From: Flexivirga caeni
Lineage (GTDB): Bacteria > Actinomycetota > Actinomycetes > Actinomycetales > Dermatophilaceae
DNA: 64,000 nt
Direction of reading: 5' to 3'
Assembly (NCBI RefSeq): GCF_003724155.1
Contig: NZ_RJJQ01000011.1
Coordinates: 142,243-206,242 of the forward strand
Shown: in pieces, positions 34,207 through 43,379 of the stretch
Position numbering within the stretch: the stretch's first letter is position 1
Layout of the letters: each line of letters begins with the position of its first letter
Program-made: the position numbers and the translations under genes
Notes under the pieces: model-generated
The model's input: only the letters and a program-made list of their open reading frames with translations
Databases searched by the model: none
Told to the model about the DNA's origin: nothing

Positions 34207-34884
34207 TCAGCAGCTGAAGCGGTAGCCCTGGCCGGGGTCGGTCAGCAGGTAGCGCGGGCGGCCGGGTTCAGGCTCCAGCTTGCGGCGCAGCCCCGCGACA
34301 TACACTCGCAGGTAGTGGGTGTCCTTCTCATAGCCGGGACCCCAGACCTCGCGCAGCAGTTCGGCTTGCGGCACCAGGTGACCGGGCCGGATCGCGAGTG
34401 CTTCCAGCAGGTTCCACTCAGTGGGCGTCAGCTTCACCGGGCTGCCGTCGCGTGTCGCGACCCGTTCGGCGAAGTCCAGGGTGAAGTGGTCGGTGCGCAC
34501 CGGCTCGGGGTGCGCGGAGCTGGGCGTGCGGCGCCGCACGGCTGCTCGTACCCGCGCGAGCAACTCGTCCATGCCGAACGGTTTGGTGACGTAGTCGTCA
34601 GCGCCCTCGTCGAGTGCCTCGACCTTGTCGTCGGAGTCGTGCCGGGCGGACAGCACGATGATCGGCAGCTCGCTGGTGCGGCGGACCCGGCGGATGACCT
34701 GGACGCCATCCAGGTCGGGGAGCCCCAGGTCGAGCACCACCACGTCCGGGGTGTCCTCGGCAATGCACTGCAACGCGGTGCGGCCGTCGAACGCGTGCGT
34801 GACTTCGTAGCCACGGGCGCGCAGATTGATGCTGAGCGTGCGCACCAGTGCGGGCTCGTCGTCGACCACCAGGATCTTGGTCAT
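34207..34884 (-). CDS. kdpE: KdpE response regulator (OmpR family)
   Basis: 225 aa from the ATG at 34884, which overlaps the kdpD stop as ATGA. Receiver domain with D52 in VVVLDLGLPDLDG and the acidic pair at 8-9, then a winged-helix DNA-binding domain (about 130-223) ending in YLRVYVAGLRRKLE and YLLTDPGQGYRF, typical of KdpE. Phosphorylated by KdpD, it switches on kdpFABC at low potassium or high osmotic stress. A candidate direct-repeat binding site is upstream of kdpF at 41942-41959. Confidence 0.95.
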   Translation of the reverse strand: MTKILVVDDEPALVRTLSINLRARGYEVTHAFDGRTALQCIAEDTPDVVVLDLGLPDLDGVQVIRRVRRTSELPIIVLSARHDSDDKVEALDEGADDYVTKPFGMDELLARVRAAVRRRTPSSAHPEPVRTDHFTLDFAERVATRDGSPVKLTPTEWNLLEALAIRPGHLVPQAELLREVWGPGYEKDTHYLRVYVAGLRRKLEPEPGRPRYLLTDPGQGYRFSC

Positions 34885-37448
34885 GCGTGTCCTTCCACGG
34901 GATCGGCCGGCGGCACGACGGGCAGGCGCACGCACATGGTGAGTCCGCCGCCGGGAGTGTCCTCGGCGTCCAGGGTGCCGTCCATTGCTTCGGTGAGTCC
35001 CTTGGCGACGGCCAGGCCGAGCCCGACGCCGTTGCCGCGCGGGCTGTCGCCATACCGCTGGAAAGGCGCGAAGATGCCGGTGCGCTGCGACTCCGGGACG
35101 CCGGGGCCACGGTCGACGACGCGCACCTCGACCCAGCAACCGAGGCGTTCGGCCGAGATGACGACCTCCTGGCGGCCGGGGGAATAGCGCAACGAGTTCT
35201 CCACCAGATTGGCGAGCACGCGTTCGGCGAGACCCGGGTCGGCGAGGCAGCTGACCTGCGGGTCCGGCAGCCAGACGTGCACGCGGTCCGGGGCGCTGAC
35301 CGAGCGGAGCGTGTGCGCGACCAGGTCGGCGACGAGCACGTCGTCGGTGCGTGCAGTGATGTTGCCGGACTGGATGCGGGACATGTCGAGCAGGTTCTCG
35401 ATCAGCCCGTCCAACCGATCGGTAGCATCCTCAACGGTTTCCAGCAGTTCTCGCTGATCGGCGGGGGTGAGCCGGATGTCGGTGCTGCGCAGGCTCGACA
35501 CGCCGGCCTTGATGGCGGACAGCGGGGTCCGCAGGTCGTGCGAGACCGCCGCGAGAAGAGCTGCACGCGAGCGATTGTCCTTGGCCAGCCCGGCGGCCGC
35601 GGCCGCCTGCCGGGCCAGTTCGTTGCGGTGGAGTATGGCGGCCGCCACGCTTGCATAGGCCTCCATCAGTCGCTGCTGGCTGGCGTCCACGACGTCCCCG
35701 CCGAGGACGAACTGGTGGTCCTCGTCGATGGGGACCCGGCTCAGCCGCGCCTCCAGCTCGGTCAGCGGCACCTCACCGCTGACCATCACCGGCTGACCGG
35801 GTACGCCCGAGTGCGTCGTGCGGACGATGGCCGCGCCGGTCACCGAGAAGAGGTCGCGGGCCTGGCCCAGCAGCTCGGGCAGTGGGTCCTTGACAGCCAG
35901 CAGCGAGTGGGTGAGCTCAGCCAGAACCCGCGAATCGTATTCTGCGGCAACGGCTTGCGAGGTGCGCCGGACCGAGAGGTGCACGACCCACGACACAGAC
36001 GCGGCCACGATCACGAAGACCAGCACGGCGCCGACGTTCTCTGGCTGGTTGATCGTCAGAGTTCCGGTTGGGGAGGTGAAGAACCAGTTCAGCACCAGGC
36101 TGGACAGCACGGCAGTCGCCAACGCCGGCCAGATGCCGCCGACGATCGCGGTGAGCACCGTGTAGGCCAGGTAGATCAACATCTCGAGGGGGAGTGCGTG
36201 AGTGTGCGCGGTGCGGTCCAGCAGCACCGTGAGCACCAGCAGCCCCACGGTGGCGAGCAGCCAGCCGGCCACTTCCCGGTGCAGCCCGACGCCGACCCAG
36301 GTCACCGCCGGGCGTCGGCCGCCGTGGGCGAGTTCGTGGGAGACCATCAGCACGTCGATGTCGCCGGACCCGTCGACGACGGTGTCGCCGACGCCCCGGC
36401 CGAAGATCCGCTGCAGCCGGGTGCGCCGCGACGCGCCGATGATGATCTGGGAGGCATTGACGCCGCGCGCGAATTCCAGGATCGCCTCGCCCACGTCGGT
36501 GCCGGTGACCGTGTGCATCGTTCCGCCCAGCTCGGTCACGAGTTGCCTTGCCGCAGCAGCTGATTCGGGTTTCACGTCGCGCAGGCCGGTGTCGGAGACG
36601 ACCTGCACGGCATACAGCTCCCCGCCGGCGCCGCGGCCGGCGATGCGCGCGCCGCGTCGCAGGAGAGTCTCCTGCTCGGGACCGCCGGTGAGTGCGACGA
36701 CGACCCGCTCGCGCACCGGCCAGATCGACTCGATGTCGTGATCGTCGCGGTAGCGCGACAATGCCTCGTCGACCCGGTCTGCGGTCCACAGCAGCGCGAG
36801 CTCGCGCAGCGCGGAGAGGTTTCCGCCACGAAAGTAGTTGGCCAGCGCTGCGTCGACCCGCTCGGCGGGGTAGACGTGCCCGTGCGCGAGCCGGCGGCGC
36901 AGGGCCTCCGGGGTCATGTCGACCAGTTCAATCTGGTCGGCCGCCCGCACCACCGCGTCCGGCACTGTCTCCTGCTGCCGGACGCCGGTGATCTGGAAGA
37001 CGGCGTCGTTCAGCGACTCCAGGTGCTGGACGTTGACGGTGGACAGCACGTCGATGCCGGCATCCAGCAACTGCTCGATGTCCTGCCAGCGGCGCTCGTG
37101 GGGGCCGCCGATGATCCGGTGTGCCAGCTCGTCGACGAGCACCACGTCCGGCCGGCGGCGCAGCACCGCATCGACGTCCAGCTCGTGCAGCACGGTGTCG
37201 CCGTGCCGGAGCTCCCGCTGCGGGACGATCTCCAGCCCTTCGAGCTGCTCGGCGGTGTAGGCGCGGTCGTGGGTCTCGATGACGCCCACGACCACGTCGG
37301 TGCCGCGTTGCTGCCTGCGGTGGCCTTCCTGCAGCATCTTGACGGTCTTGCCCACACCCGGGGCAGCACCGAGGTAGATGCGGAGGCGGCCACGCGTCAT
37401 ACGACGATTGTCCCCGCTGAGCTCGGTGACTGCCTCCTGGCCGTCCAT
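34881..37448 (-). CDS. kdpD: KdpD sensor histidine kinase
   Basis: 855 aa from the ATG at 37448, with AAGGGG upstream; a second ATG at 37400 (MTRGRLRIYLG) is also plausible. The KdpD-specific N-terminal domain has an atypical Walker A GAAPGVGKT near 28-36, then a Usp-like domain, four short membrane helices (about 410-500), a GAF-like part, HisKA with H637 in AAVSHDLRTPLSAI, and HATPase_c with RVVDRGPGVP. It senses potassium and turgor and may bind c-di-AMP through the Usp region, as shown in other bacteria. It starts 5 bp after kdpC ends. Confidence 0.95.
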   Translation of the reverse strand: MDGQEAVTELSGDNRRMTRGRLRIYLGAAPGVGKTVKMLQEGHRRQQRGTDVVVGVIETHDRAYTAEQLEGLEIVPQRELRHGDTVLHELDVDAVLRRRPDVVLVDELAHRIIGGPHERRWQDIEQLLDAGIDVLSTVNVQHLESLNDAVFQITGVRQQETVPDAVVRAADQIELVDMTPEALRRRLAHGHVYPAERVDAALANYFRGGNLSALRELALLWTADRVDEALSRYRDDHDIESIWPVRERVVVALTGGPEQETLLRRGARIAGRGAGGELYAVQVVSDTGLRDVKPESAAAARQLVTELGGTMHTVTGTDVGEAILEFARGVNASQIIIGASRRTRLQRIFGRGVGDTVVDGSGDIDVLMVSHELAHGGRRPAVTWVGVGLHREVAGWLLATVGLLVLTVLLDRTAHTHALPLEMLIYLAYTVLTAIVGGIWPALATAVLSSLVLNWFFTSPTGTLTINQPENVGAVLVFVIVAASVSWVVHLSVRRTSQAVAAEYDSRVLAELTHSLLAVKDPLPELLGQARDLFSVTGAAIVRTTHSGVPGQPVMVSGEVPLTELEARLSRVPIDEDHQFVLGGDVVDASQQRLMEAYASVAAAILHRNELARQAAAAAGLAKDNRSRAALLAAVSHDLRTPLSAIKAGVSSLRSTDIRLTPADQRELLETVEDATDRLDGLIENLLDMSRIQSGNITARTDDVLVADLVAHTLRSVSAPDRVHVWLPDPQVSCLADPGLAERVLANLVENSLRYSPGRQEVVISAERLGCWVEVRVVDRGPGVPESQRTGIFAPFQRYGDSPRGNGVGLGLAVAKGLTEAMDGTLDAEDTPGGGLTMCVRLPVVPPADPVEGHA

Positions 37449-37453
37449 CCGGC

Positions 37454-38041
37454 TCACCCCTTCGCGGTCAGGCGCTGCAGCGCGAGATTGAGTCGCAGCA
37501 CGTCGACCTTCGGCTCGCCGAGGAACCCGACGTCTCGGCCGGTGGTCGCGGCCGCGATGAGCTTGTCGACCTCGGCGAGGGAGATGCCCCGCGCCTTGGC
37601 GACCGATGGCGCCTGCAACTTCGCGTATGCCGGGGAGATGTCCGGATCGAGCCCGCTGGCGCTCATGGTCAGCGCGTCGGGAGCTGTCCCGCCGAGGCCG
37701 GCGAGCGCCTTCGCGCGTGCCGCGACCGCGGCTTCCTGGCGTTTGTCGTCCGCAGGGAGGTTGGAGCCGCCACTGGTGCTGCCGGTGTAGTTCGTGGCCG
37801 ACGGCCGGCCGTGGAACCACTGCGCACCGGTGAACTGCTGCCCGATCAGCGACGAGCCGACCACCTTGCCGTCCACACGGATCAGTGATCCGGTGGCCTG
37901 GTCGTGGAAGGCGACGCGCCCGACGCCCCAGACGACGGCGGGGTAGATCACGCCGAGCAGCACGGTGAGGATGATGAACAGCCGGACCGCAGCCAGTGTC
38001 TGGCGGCCGATGGTGAGTGATGACGTTGCCATGAGGATCAC
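37454..38041 (-). CDS. kdpC: potassium-transporting ATPase subunit KdpC
   Basis: 195 aa if started at the GTG at 38041 that overlaps the kdpB stop as GTGA; an ATG at 38032 ([11 protein letters not shown]) is equally possible. One N-terminal membrane helix (about 18-40) and the KdpC hallmarks [35 protein letters not shown] and [17 protein letters not shown]. KdpC links KdpA and KdpB and raises ATP affinity in the high-affinity potassium pump. Confidence 0.95.
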   Translation of the reverse strand: MILMATSSLTIGRQTLAAVRLFIILTVLLGVIYPAVVWGVGRVAFHDQATGSLIRVDGKVVGSSLIGQQFTGAQWFHGRPSATNYTGSTSGGSNLPADDKRQEAAVAARAKALAGLGGTAPDALTMSASGLDPDISPAYAKLQAPSVAKARGISLAEVDKLIAAATTGRDVGFLGEPKVDVLRLNLALQRLTAKG

Positions 38042-40152
38042 ATCCCGGGGAGGAACTGGACGAGGAGGTCGATGAGCTTGATGCCGATGAACGGGACGAT
38101 CACTCCGCCGACTCCGTAGATCAGGATGTTGCGTGTGAGCAGCTGGTCGGCGCGCAGCGGACGATAGCGAACACCCTTCAGCGACAACGGGATCAACGCG
38201 ATGATGATCAGCGCGTTGAAGATGACCGCCGACAGGATCGCCGAGTTCGCCGAGTGCAGCTTCATGATGTTCAGATCCGTCAGGCCCGGGTAGCTGGCCA
38301 CGAACATCGCCGGGATGATCGCGAAGTACTTCGCCAGGTCGTTGGCGATCGAGAACGTCGTCAGCGCGCCGCGGGTGATCAGCAACTGCTTGCCGATGCC
38401 GACGATGTCGATCAGTTTCGTCGGGTCCGAGTCGAGGTCGACCATGTTGCCGGCTTCCTTGGCGGCCGAGGTGCCGGTGTTCATGGCGACGCCGACGTCG
38501 GCCTGGGCAAGCGCCGGCGCGTCGTTGGTGCCGTCACCGGTCATCGCGACCAGCCGGCCGCCTTCCTGCTCGGCCTTGATCAGCCGCATCTTGTCCTCGG
38601 GCGTCGCCTCGGCAAGGAAGTCGTCGACCCCGGCCTCGTCGGCAATTGCCTTGGCAGTCAACGGGTTGTCCCCGGTGATCATCACCGTGCGGATGCCCAT
38701 CTTGCGCAGCTCGGCGAAGCGCTCCGCCATACCGGGCTTGATGACGTCTTTCAGATGTATGACGCCGACGGCGTTCATCGACCCGCCCTGGCGGCCGGCC
38801 GCGACGACGAGCGGGGTGCCGCCTGCCGCCGAGATGCGGTCGGCGATCTCCATGGCGGCGTCGGCCCCGGTGCCGCCGGTCTCCCGGACGAGCTTGGCGA
38901 CCGAGGCTGCCGCTCCCTTGCGCAGCATGGTGCCGTCCGGCAGGTCCAGGCCGCTCATCCGGGTCTGCGCGGTGAACGGCACCACGACCGCGTCGGCGGG
39001 CGAATCCATCGTCGTACCAAGCTGATCCGCAGTCCACGTGACGATCGAGCGACCCTCGGGGGTCTCATCGGCGAGGGAGGACAGGTGCGCCAGCCGGTGC
39101 ACCTCGGCCGCGTCGTTGGCGCCGACGACGACGATGTCGGACGCCTGCCGGTTGCCGAGCGTGATGGTGCCGGTCTTGTCCAGCAGCAGCGTGGTCACGT
39201 CGCCCGCAGCTTCCACCGCGCGGCCGGACATCGCCAGGACGTTGCGTTGCACGAGCCGGTCCATGCCCGCGATGCCGATCGCGGACAGCAGTGCCCCGAT
39301 GGTGGTGGGGATCAGGCAGACCAGCAGGGCGACGAGCACGGTGACGCTCGGGCGGTGACCGGCCCAGCCGGCGAACGGCGGGATCGTCGCGACCGCGAGC
39401 AGGAAGATGATCGTCAGGACGGTCAGCAGGATGCCGAGCGCGATCTCGTTGGGGGTCTTCTGCCGTTCGGCACCCTCGACGAGCGCGATCATCCGGTCGA
39501 TGAAGGTCTCGCCCGGCTTCGCCGTGATCTGTATGACGATCCGGTCCGACAGCACGGTGGTGCCCCCGGTGACCGCGCACCGGTCGCCCCCGGCCTCGCG
39601 GACCACGGGCGCCGATTCGCCGGTGATGGCCGATTCATCAACGGTGGCAATGCCTTCCACGACATCGCCATCGCCCGGGATCTGCTGCCCGGCCCCGACC
39701 ACGACTCGGTCGCCCAGGTGCAGATCGGAGGCGGCGATCTCCTCCTCGCCCGTGTCGGTGAGACGCCGGGCGGTTGCCGTCGCGCGGGTCTTGCGCAAGC
39801 TGTCCGCCTGGGCCTTGCCACGCCCCTCGGCCACCGATTCGGCAAGATTGGCGAAGAAGATCGTCGCCCACAGCCACACCGACACCAGCCAGGCGAACCA
39901 CGAGGGGTGGCCGATTGCCAGCACCGTGGTGAGCACCGCGCTGACCCACACCACGAAGATCACCGGCTGCCGCCACAGATGCCGTGGGTCGAACTTCACC
40001 AGCGCCCCAGGCAGTGCCGGGCCCAGCTGTCGCCAGAGGTTGGAGAGCGACGACGGTGACTCGTTCTTGGTCGGATGCGTTGCCGCAGAAGCAGGTTCAG
40101 CAGTCATGACGTCTGTGGTGCTTTCTTCTGATCGCTCGCTCCGCTGGTTCAT
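38038..40152 (-). CDS. kdpB: potassium-transporting P-type ATPase subunit KdpB
   Basis: 704 aa. Phosphorylation site [11 protein letters not shown] with D325, TGES in the actuator domain, [13 protein letters not shown] in the hinge, and [11 protein letters not shown]. These are the P-type ATPase signatures, and the length fits KdpB. It energises the KdpA channel by ATP hydrolysis. The first ten residues ([10 protein letters not shown]) are encoded by a dispersed element shared with the dapA-rnj junction, and a second possible start lies at MTAEPAS, codon 16. Overlaps kdpA by 4 bp. Confidence 0.96.
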   Translation of the reverse strand: MNQRSERSEESTTDVMTAEPASAATHPTKNESPSSLSNLWRQLGPALPGALVKFDPRHLWRQPVIFVVWVSAVLTTVLAIGHPSWFAWLVSVWLWATIFFANLAESVAEGRGKAQADSLRKTRATATARRLTDTGEEEIAASDLHLGDRVVVGAGQQIPGDGDVVEGIATVDESAITGESAPVVREAGGDRCAVTGGTTVLSDRIVIQITAKPGETFIDRMIALVEGAERQKTPNEIALGILLTVLTIIFLLAVATIPPFAGWAGHRPSVTVLVALLVCLIPTTIGALLSAIGIAGMDRLVQRNVLAMSGRAVEAAGDVTTLLLDKTGTITLGNRQASDIVVVGANDAAEVHRLAHLSSLADETPEGRSIVTWTADQLGTTMDSPADAVVVPFTAQTRMSGLDLPDGTMLRKGAAASVAKLVRETGGTGADAAMEIADRISAAGGTPLVVAAGRQGGSMNAVGVIHLKDVIKPGMAERFAELRKMGIRTVMITGDNPLTAKAIADEAGVDDFLAEATPEDKMRLIKAEQEGGRLVAMTGDGTNDAPALAQADVGVAMNTGTSAAKEAGNMVDLDSDPTKLIDIVGIGKQLLITRGALTTFSIANDLAKYFAIIPAMFVASYPGLTDLNIMKLHSANSAILSAVIFNALIIIALIPLSLKGVRYRPLRADQLLTRNILIYGVGGVIVPFIGIKLIDLLVQFLPGM
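40126..40152 (-). repeat. ATGA-starting 27-bp dispersed element at the kdpA/kdpB junction
   Basis: Read leftward from 40152: ATGAACCAGCGGAGCGAGCG then ATCAGAAGA. The element at 22898-22924 reads ATGAGCGAGCGCAGCGAGCG then ACCAGAAGA; only a few of 27 positions differ. Both begin exactly at the ATGA overlap between two operon genes. Confidence 0.7.
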
Positions 40153-41795
40153 CGCAAGGCCTCCGCGAGTGGGCCGAGAGCGAGCACGGGTAGGAACGTC
40201 AGGCCGGTGACAAGCAGCGCCACTCCGACCATCAGGCCCGCGAAGAGCGGGGTGTGCGTGGGCATCGTGCCGTCCGTGGTGGGCCGGCGATGCTGTGCCG
40301 CGAAGGAACCGGCCAGCGCGAGCACCGCGATGGTCGGCAGGAAGCGGCCGAGCAGCATGCAGACGGCGAGCGTCAGGTTGAGGAACGGCTGATCAGCGCT
40401 CAGTCCGCCGAACGCCGAACCGTTGTTGTTCGCCGCCGACGCGTAGGCGTAGAGGATCTCGCTCAGGCCGTGCGGGCCGGTCGCGAGTATGGCGCCCTTC
40501 GCGCTCCTGACCATCAGCGCCGACGCGGTGCCGAGCAGCACGAGCGCGGGAGTGGTCACCGAATAGAGCGCGGAATAGGTGATCTCCTTGCGCCCCACCT
40601 GTTTTCCGTGGATCTCCGGCGTGCGCCCGACCATCAGGCCGGCGATGAACACCGCGAGGATGGCGACGATGAGCGCGCCATACAAACCGGATCCGACACC
40701 ACCCGGGCTGATCTCGCCGAGCAGCATGTTCACCAGGGCGCCGCCGCCGCCGATCGGGCTGTACGACTCGTGCCAGGAGTTCACTGCACCTGTCGAGGTC
40801 GACGTGGTCGAGTTGGCGAACAACGCCGAGGCCCACACGCCGAAGCGAACCTCCTTGCCCTCCATCGCGCCGGTCGCCGCATGTGAGGCGGCCTGCTCGG
40901 CCCAGGTGATGACGATCAGCATGGTCGTCCAGAGGAACGCCATGAAGCCGAGCACGGCATACCCCTGGCGCTTGTCGCCGACCAGCCGGCCGTAGGTGCG
41001 CGGCAGGGAGAACGGGATGACCAGCAGGAGGAAGATCTCGAAAAGGTTCGTGAACCCGTTGGGGTTCTCGAAAGGGTGCGCCGAGTTGGCGTTGAAGTAG
41101 CCGCCGCCGTTGGTGCCGAGCTCCTTGATGGCCTCCTGACTCGCGACCAGTCCGCTCTCGATCGTCTGGTGCGAGCCGGTGATGGTGTCGATGACCATCG
41201 GTGCCGACAGGTCCTGGACGACCCCGCCGGCCAGCAGCACGATCGCGGCAATTACGGACAGTGGCAACAGGATTCGGATGGTCGCGCGGACCACGTCCAC
41301 CCAGAAGTTGCCGACCAGGCCGGTCTTGCGCGCAACCAGGCCGCGCACCAGCGCCACCGCGACGGCCAGCCCGACAGCGGCGGACAGGAAGTTCTGGACG
41401 GCCAGCCCGGTCGTCTGCAGCAACGCGCTCGCGCCCGACTCACCGGAGTAGCTCTGCCAGTTGGTGTTGGTGACGAACGAGACGGCCGTGTTGATCGAGG
41501 TGTGCCAGTCCATTGCCGCGCCGCGGTCGAGCGGTAAGCGGCCCTGGAAGACGCACAGCAGCCACAGCACGACGATGCCGATGCCGGAGAACGTCAGCAA
41601 CGAGACGGCATACCGTGTCCACCGTTGCTGGGACTTCGGATCCACACCGGCTGCGCGATAGAACACCCGCTCGATGGCGAGGTCCTTTTCGCTGGTGAAG
41701 ACCTTGGCCATGTAGTCGCCGAGAGGCACGTGCACAGCGGCGAGCACCGCGACCAGGCACGCGATCGTGAGTACGCCGCTGACCCACTCGCTCAT
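40149..41795 (-). CDS. kdpA: potassium-transporting ATPase subunit KdpA
   Basis: 548 aa with about ten to twelve hydrophobic helices. Potassium-filter segments of the SKT type are present, such as [15 protein letters not shown] and [21 protein letters not shown]. It forms the potassium-selective pore of the Kdp pump. Its start overlaps the kdpF stop by one base (TGATG) and its stop overlaps kdpB by 4 bp. Confidence 0.96.
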   Translation of the reverse strand: MSEWVSGVLTIACLVAVLAAVHVPLGDYMAKVFTSEKDLAIERVFYRAAGVDPKSQQRWTRYAVSLLTFSGIGIVVLWLLCVFQGRLPLDRGAAMDWHTSINTAVSFVTNTNWQSYSGESGASALLQTTGLAVQNFLSAAVGLAVAVALVRGLVARKTGLVGNFWVDVVRATIRILLPLSVIAAIVLLAGGVVQDLSAPMVIDTITGSHQTIESGLVASQEAIKELGTNGGGYFNANSAHPFENPNGFTNLFEIFLLLVIPFSLPRTYGRLVGDKRQGYAVLGFMAFLWTTMLIVITWAEQAASHAATGAMEGKEVRFGVWASALFANSTTSTSTGAVNSWHESYSPIGGGGALVNMLLGEISPGGVGSGLYGALIVAILAVFIAGLMVGRTPEIHGKQVGRKEITYSALYSVTTPALVLLGTASALMVRSAKGAILATGPHGLSEILYAYASAANNNGSAFGGLSADQPFLNLTLAVCMLLGRFLPTIAVLALAGSFAAQHRRPTTDGTMPTHTPLFAGLMVGVALLVTGLTFLPVLALGPLAEALR

Positions 41796-41881
41796 CAGAA
41801 CTTGTCCGGGCGAATCAGGGCGTAGACGAGATACGCCAGGAGCGCGACGGCAATGATGCCGGCGACGAGATATTCGGTCAT
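41795..41881 (-). CDS. kdpF: KdpF small membrane subunit
   Basis: 28 aa: MTEYLVAGIIAVALLAYLVY then ALIRPDKF. A single hydrophobic helix with the ALIRPDKF end is typical of KdpF, which stabilises the KdpABC complex in the membrane. Stop and kdpA start share one base. There is only a weak ribosome-binding site (CTGGATG). It is first gene of the operon kdpFABCDE. Confidence 0.93.
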   Translation of the reverse strand: MTEYLVAGIIAVALLAYLVYALIRPDKF

Positions 41882-41941
41882 GGCATCCAGCGTCATCCGG
41901 CGCGCGCGCCGAACCTGCCCCGTTGACGCGGCCTTTGCGCC

Positions 41942-41959
41942 TCTTGACGGTTTCTTAAC
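41942..41959 (-). promoter_or_regulatory. candidate KdpE binding site (direct repeat)
   Basis: On the minus strand GTTAAGA-AACC-GTCAAGA places two 7-bp half-sites 11 bp apart, the spacing used by OmpR-family regulators, 61-78 bp before the kdpF start. It is the only AT-rich patch in this 240-bp gap. The promoter itself is not clear. The rest of 41882-42122 contains the hairpin at 42009-42052. Confidence 0.4.
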
Positions 41960-42008
41960 GCATGACGGCGTTGTTCGCGGGCGCGGAGTCGGCGAGGTCC
42001 CGAGCGGG

Positions 42009-42052
42009 AGGACCAGTAGATGGTGCGCTTCAGTGCACCATCTACTGGTCCT
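42009..42052. repeat. perfect 18-bp hairpin between kdpF and the dipeptidase gene
   Basis: Arms AGGACCAGTAGATGGTGC (42009-42026) and its exact complement (42035-42052) around GCTTCAGT. It is 71 bases past the dipeptidase stop and upstream of the kdp operon. No U run follows on either strand, so a simple intrinsic terminator is uncertain; it may be a one-copy member of the dyad elements seen elsewhere. Confidence 0.65.
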
Positions 42053-42122
42053 TGTGGAATTGCGGGCTGGTCCCGAAGTCTCGACGGTCGAGGTTTAGGG
42101 CGCTGAAACGGCGCCCGCCGCG

Positions 42123-43322
42123 TCAGCCGTCGAGTTCCTCGATCGTCGCGACGCTCGGGCCCCGGGTGGTCTGCAGGTCACGGGCCACGGCCTCGGCGTC
42201 GCGCAGCACGCGCAGCACGTTGCCGCCGGCGACCTTGGTGAGGTCCTCGTCGGACCAGCCGAGATCGTGCAGCGCGGCGAAGACCTTCGGGTATGCCGAG
42301 ACGTCGCCCAGCCCCTCGGGCAGGACCGACACACCGTCGAAGTCGCCGCCCACTCCGAGATGGTCGATGCCTGCGACCTCGCGGATGTGCACGAAGTGCG
42401 CGATCACGTCGTCCAGGGTCGCGACCGGCATCGGGTGCTCGTGCGCCCACTGGTCGGCGAACGGTCCGAAGGCACCCAGGTCGGTGGGCGTGATGCCGGC
42501 GTCGCGGGCGGCGTCCGCGGCGTCATTGCGCCACTGCGCACACGCCTGGGACACGAAGCCGGGCACGAAGGTCGACATGATCACGCCGTTCTTGTCGCGC
42601 AGCGTCTCCAGGACGTCGTCGGGAGCGTTGCGCGGGTAGTCGCACACCGCACGCGCGGAGGAGTGACTGAAGATGACCGGCGCCTCGGAGACCGCGAGCG
42701 CGGCGCGCATGGTGTCGGCGCTGACGTGCGAGAGGTCGACCAGCATCCCGATGCGGTTCATCTCGCGGACCACCTCGACGCCGAAGCGGGTCAGCCCGCC
42801 GTGCACCGGCTCATCGGTCGCCGAATCGGCCCACGGGTTGTTGTCGTTGTGCGTCAGCGTCATGTAACGCACCCCGAGGACGTAGATCATCCGCAGCACC
42901 GCGAGTGAACTGTCGATCGACTGACCGCCCTCCGCGCCCAGCAGCGACGCGACGCGACCGGAGGCGAAGACCGACTCCACCTCGTCGGCGGTCCGCGCCA
43001 GCCCGAACGTGTCCGGCCACCGGCCGATCATCTGATGGACCGCGTCGATCTGTTCCAGCGTCTGCGTGACGGCGGCGCTGCCAGGCAGGTTCGAGGGGAC
43101 GTAGACCGACCAGAACTGCCCTCCGACGCACCCCTCGCGCAGCCGGACGATGTCGGTGTGTGTCCGGTCGGCGGTGCCGGCGGCCAGGTCGAGCTTGTCG
43201 AAGTCGTACTGCACCAGGTCGCGTGCCGCCCAGGGCAGGTCGTTGTGGCCGTCGATCAGCGGGTGCTGCGCCAGCAGGGCACGGACGTGGTCGAGGCTGG
43301 AGGAGGTGTCGGTGTTCGCCAT
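42123..43322 (-). CDS. membrane dipeptidase (peptidase M19, renal-dipeptidase type)
   Basis: 399 aa. Zinc ligands H26 and D28 in [11 protein letters not shown], then [48 protein letters not shown], and [11 protein letters not shown]. These are the M19 signatures in the normal order. Members hydrolyse dipeptides, including D-amino-acid-containing ones. No signal peptide is seen, so it is probably cytoplasmic despite the family name. Divergent from rimO with a 57-bp gap. Confidence 0.93.
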   Translation of the reverse strand: MANTDTSSSLDHVRALLAQHPLIDGHNDLPWAARDLVQYDFDKLDLAAGTADRTHTDIVRLREGCVGGQFWSVYVPSNLPGSAAVTQTLEQIDAVHQMIGRWPDTFGLARTADEVESVFASGRVASLLGAEGGQSIDSSLAVLRMIYVLGVRYMTLTHNDNNPWADSATDEPVHGGLTRFGVEVVREMNRIGMLVDLSHVSADTMRAALAVSEAPVIFSHSSARAVCDYPRNAPDDVLETLRDKNGVIMSTFVPGFVSQACAQWRNDAADAARDAGITPTDLGAFGPFADQWAHEHPMPVATLDDVIAHFVHIREVAGIDHLGVGGDFDGVSVLPEGLGDVSAYPKVFAALHDLGWSDEDLTKVAGGNVLRVLRDAEAVARDLQTTRGPSVATIEELDG

Positions 43323-43379
43323 ACCGCCATCACATCACGGGTGGCGGTGGCCGGGGCCGCGTCCCATAGAGTTGGACCC

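Noticed and set aside
34848..36563. Long plus-strand frame over kdpD
   Set aside because: Antisense shadow of kdpD, which has all kinase motifs in the other strand.
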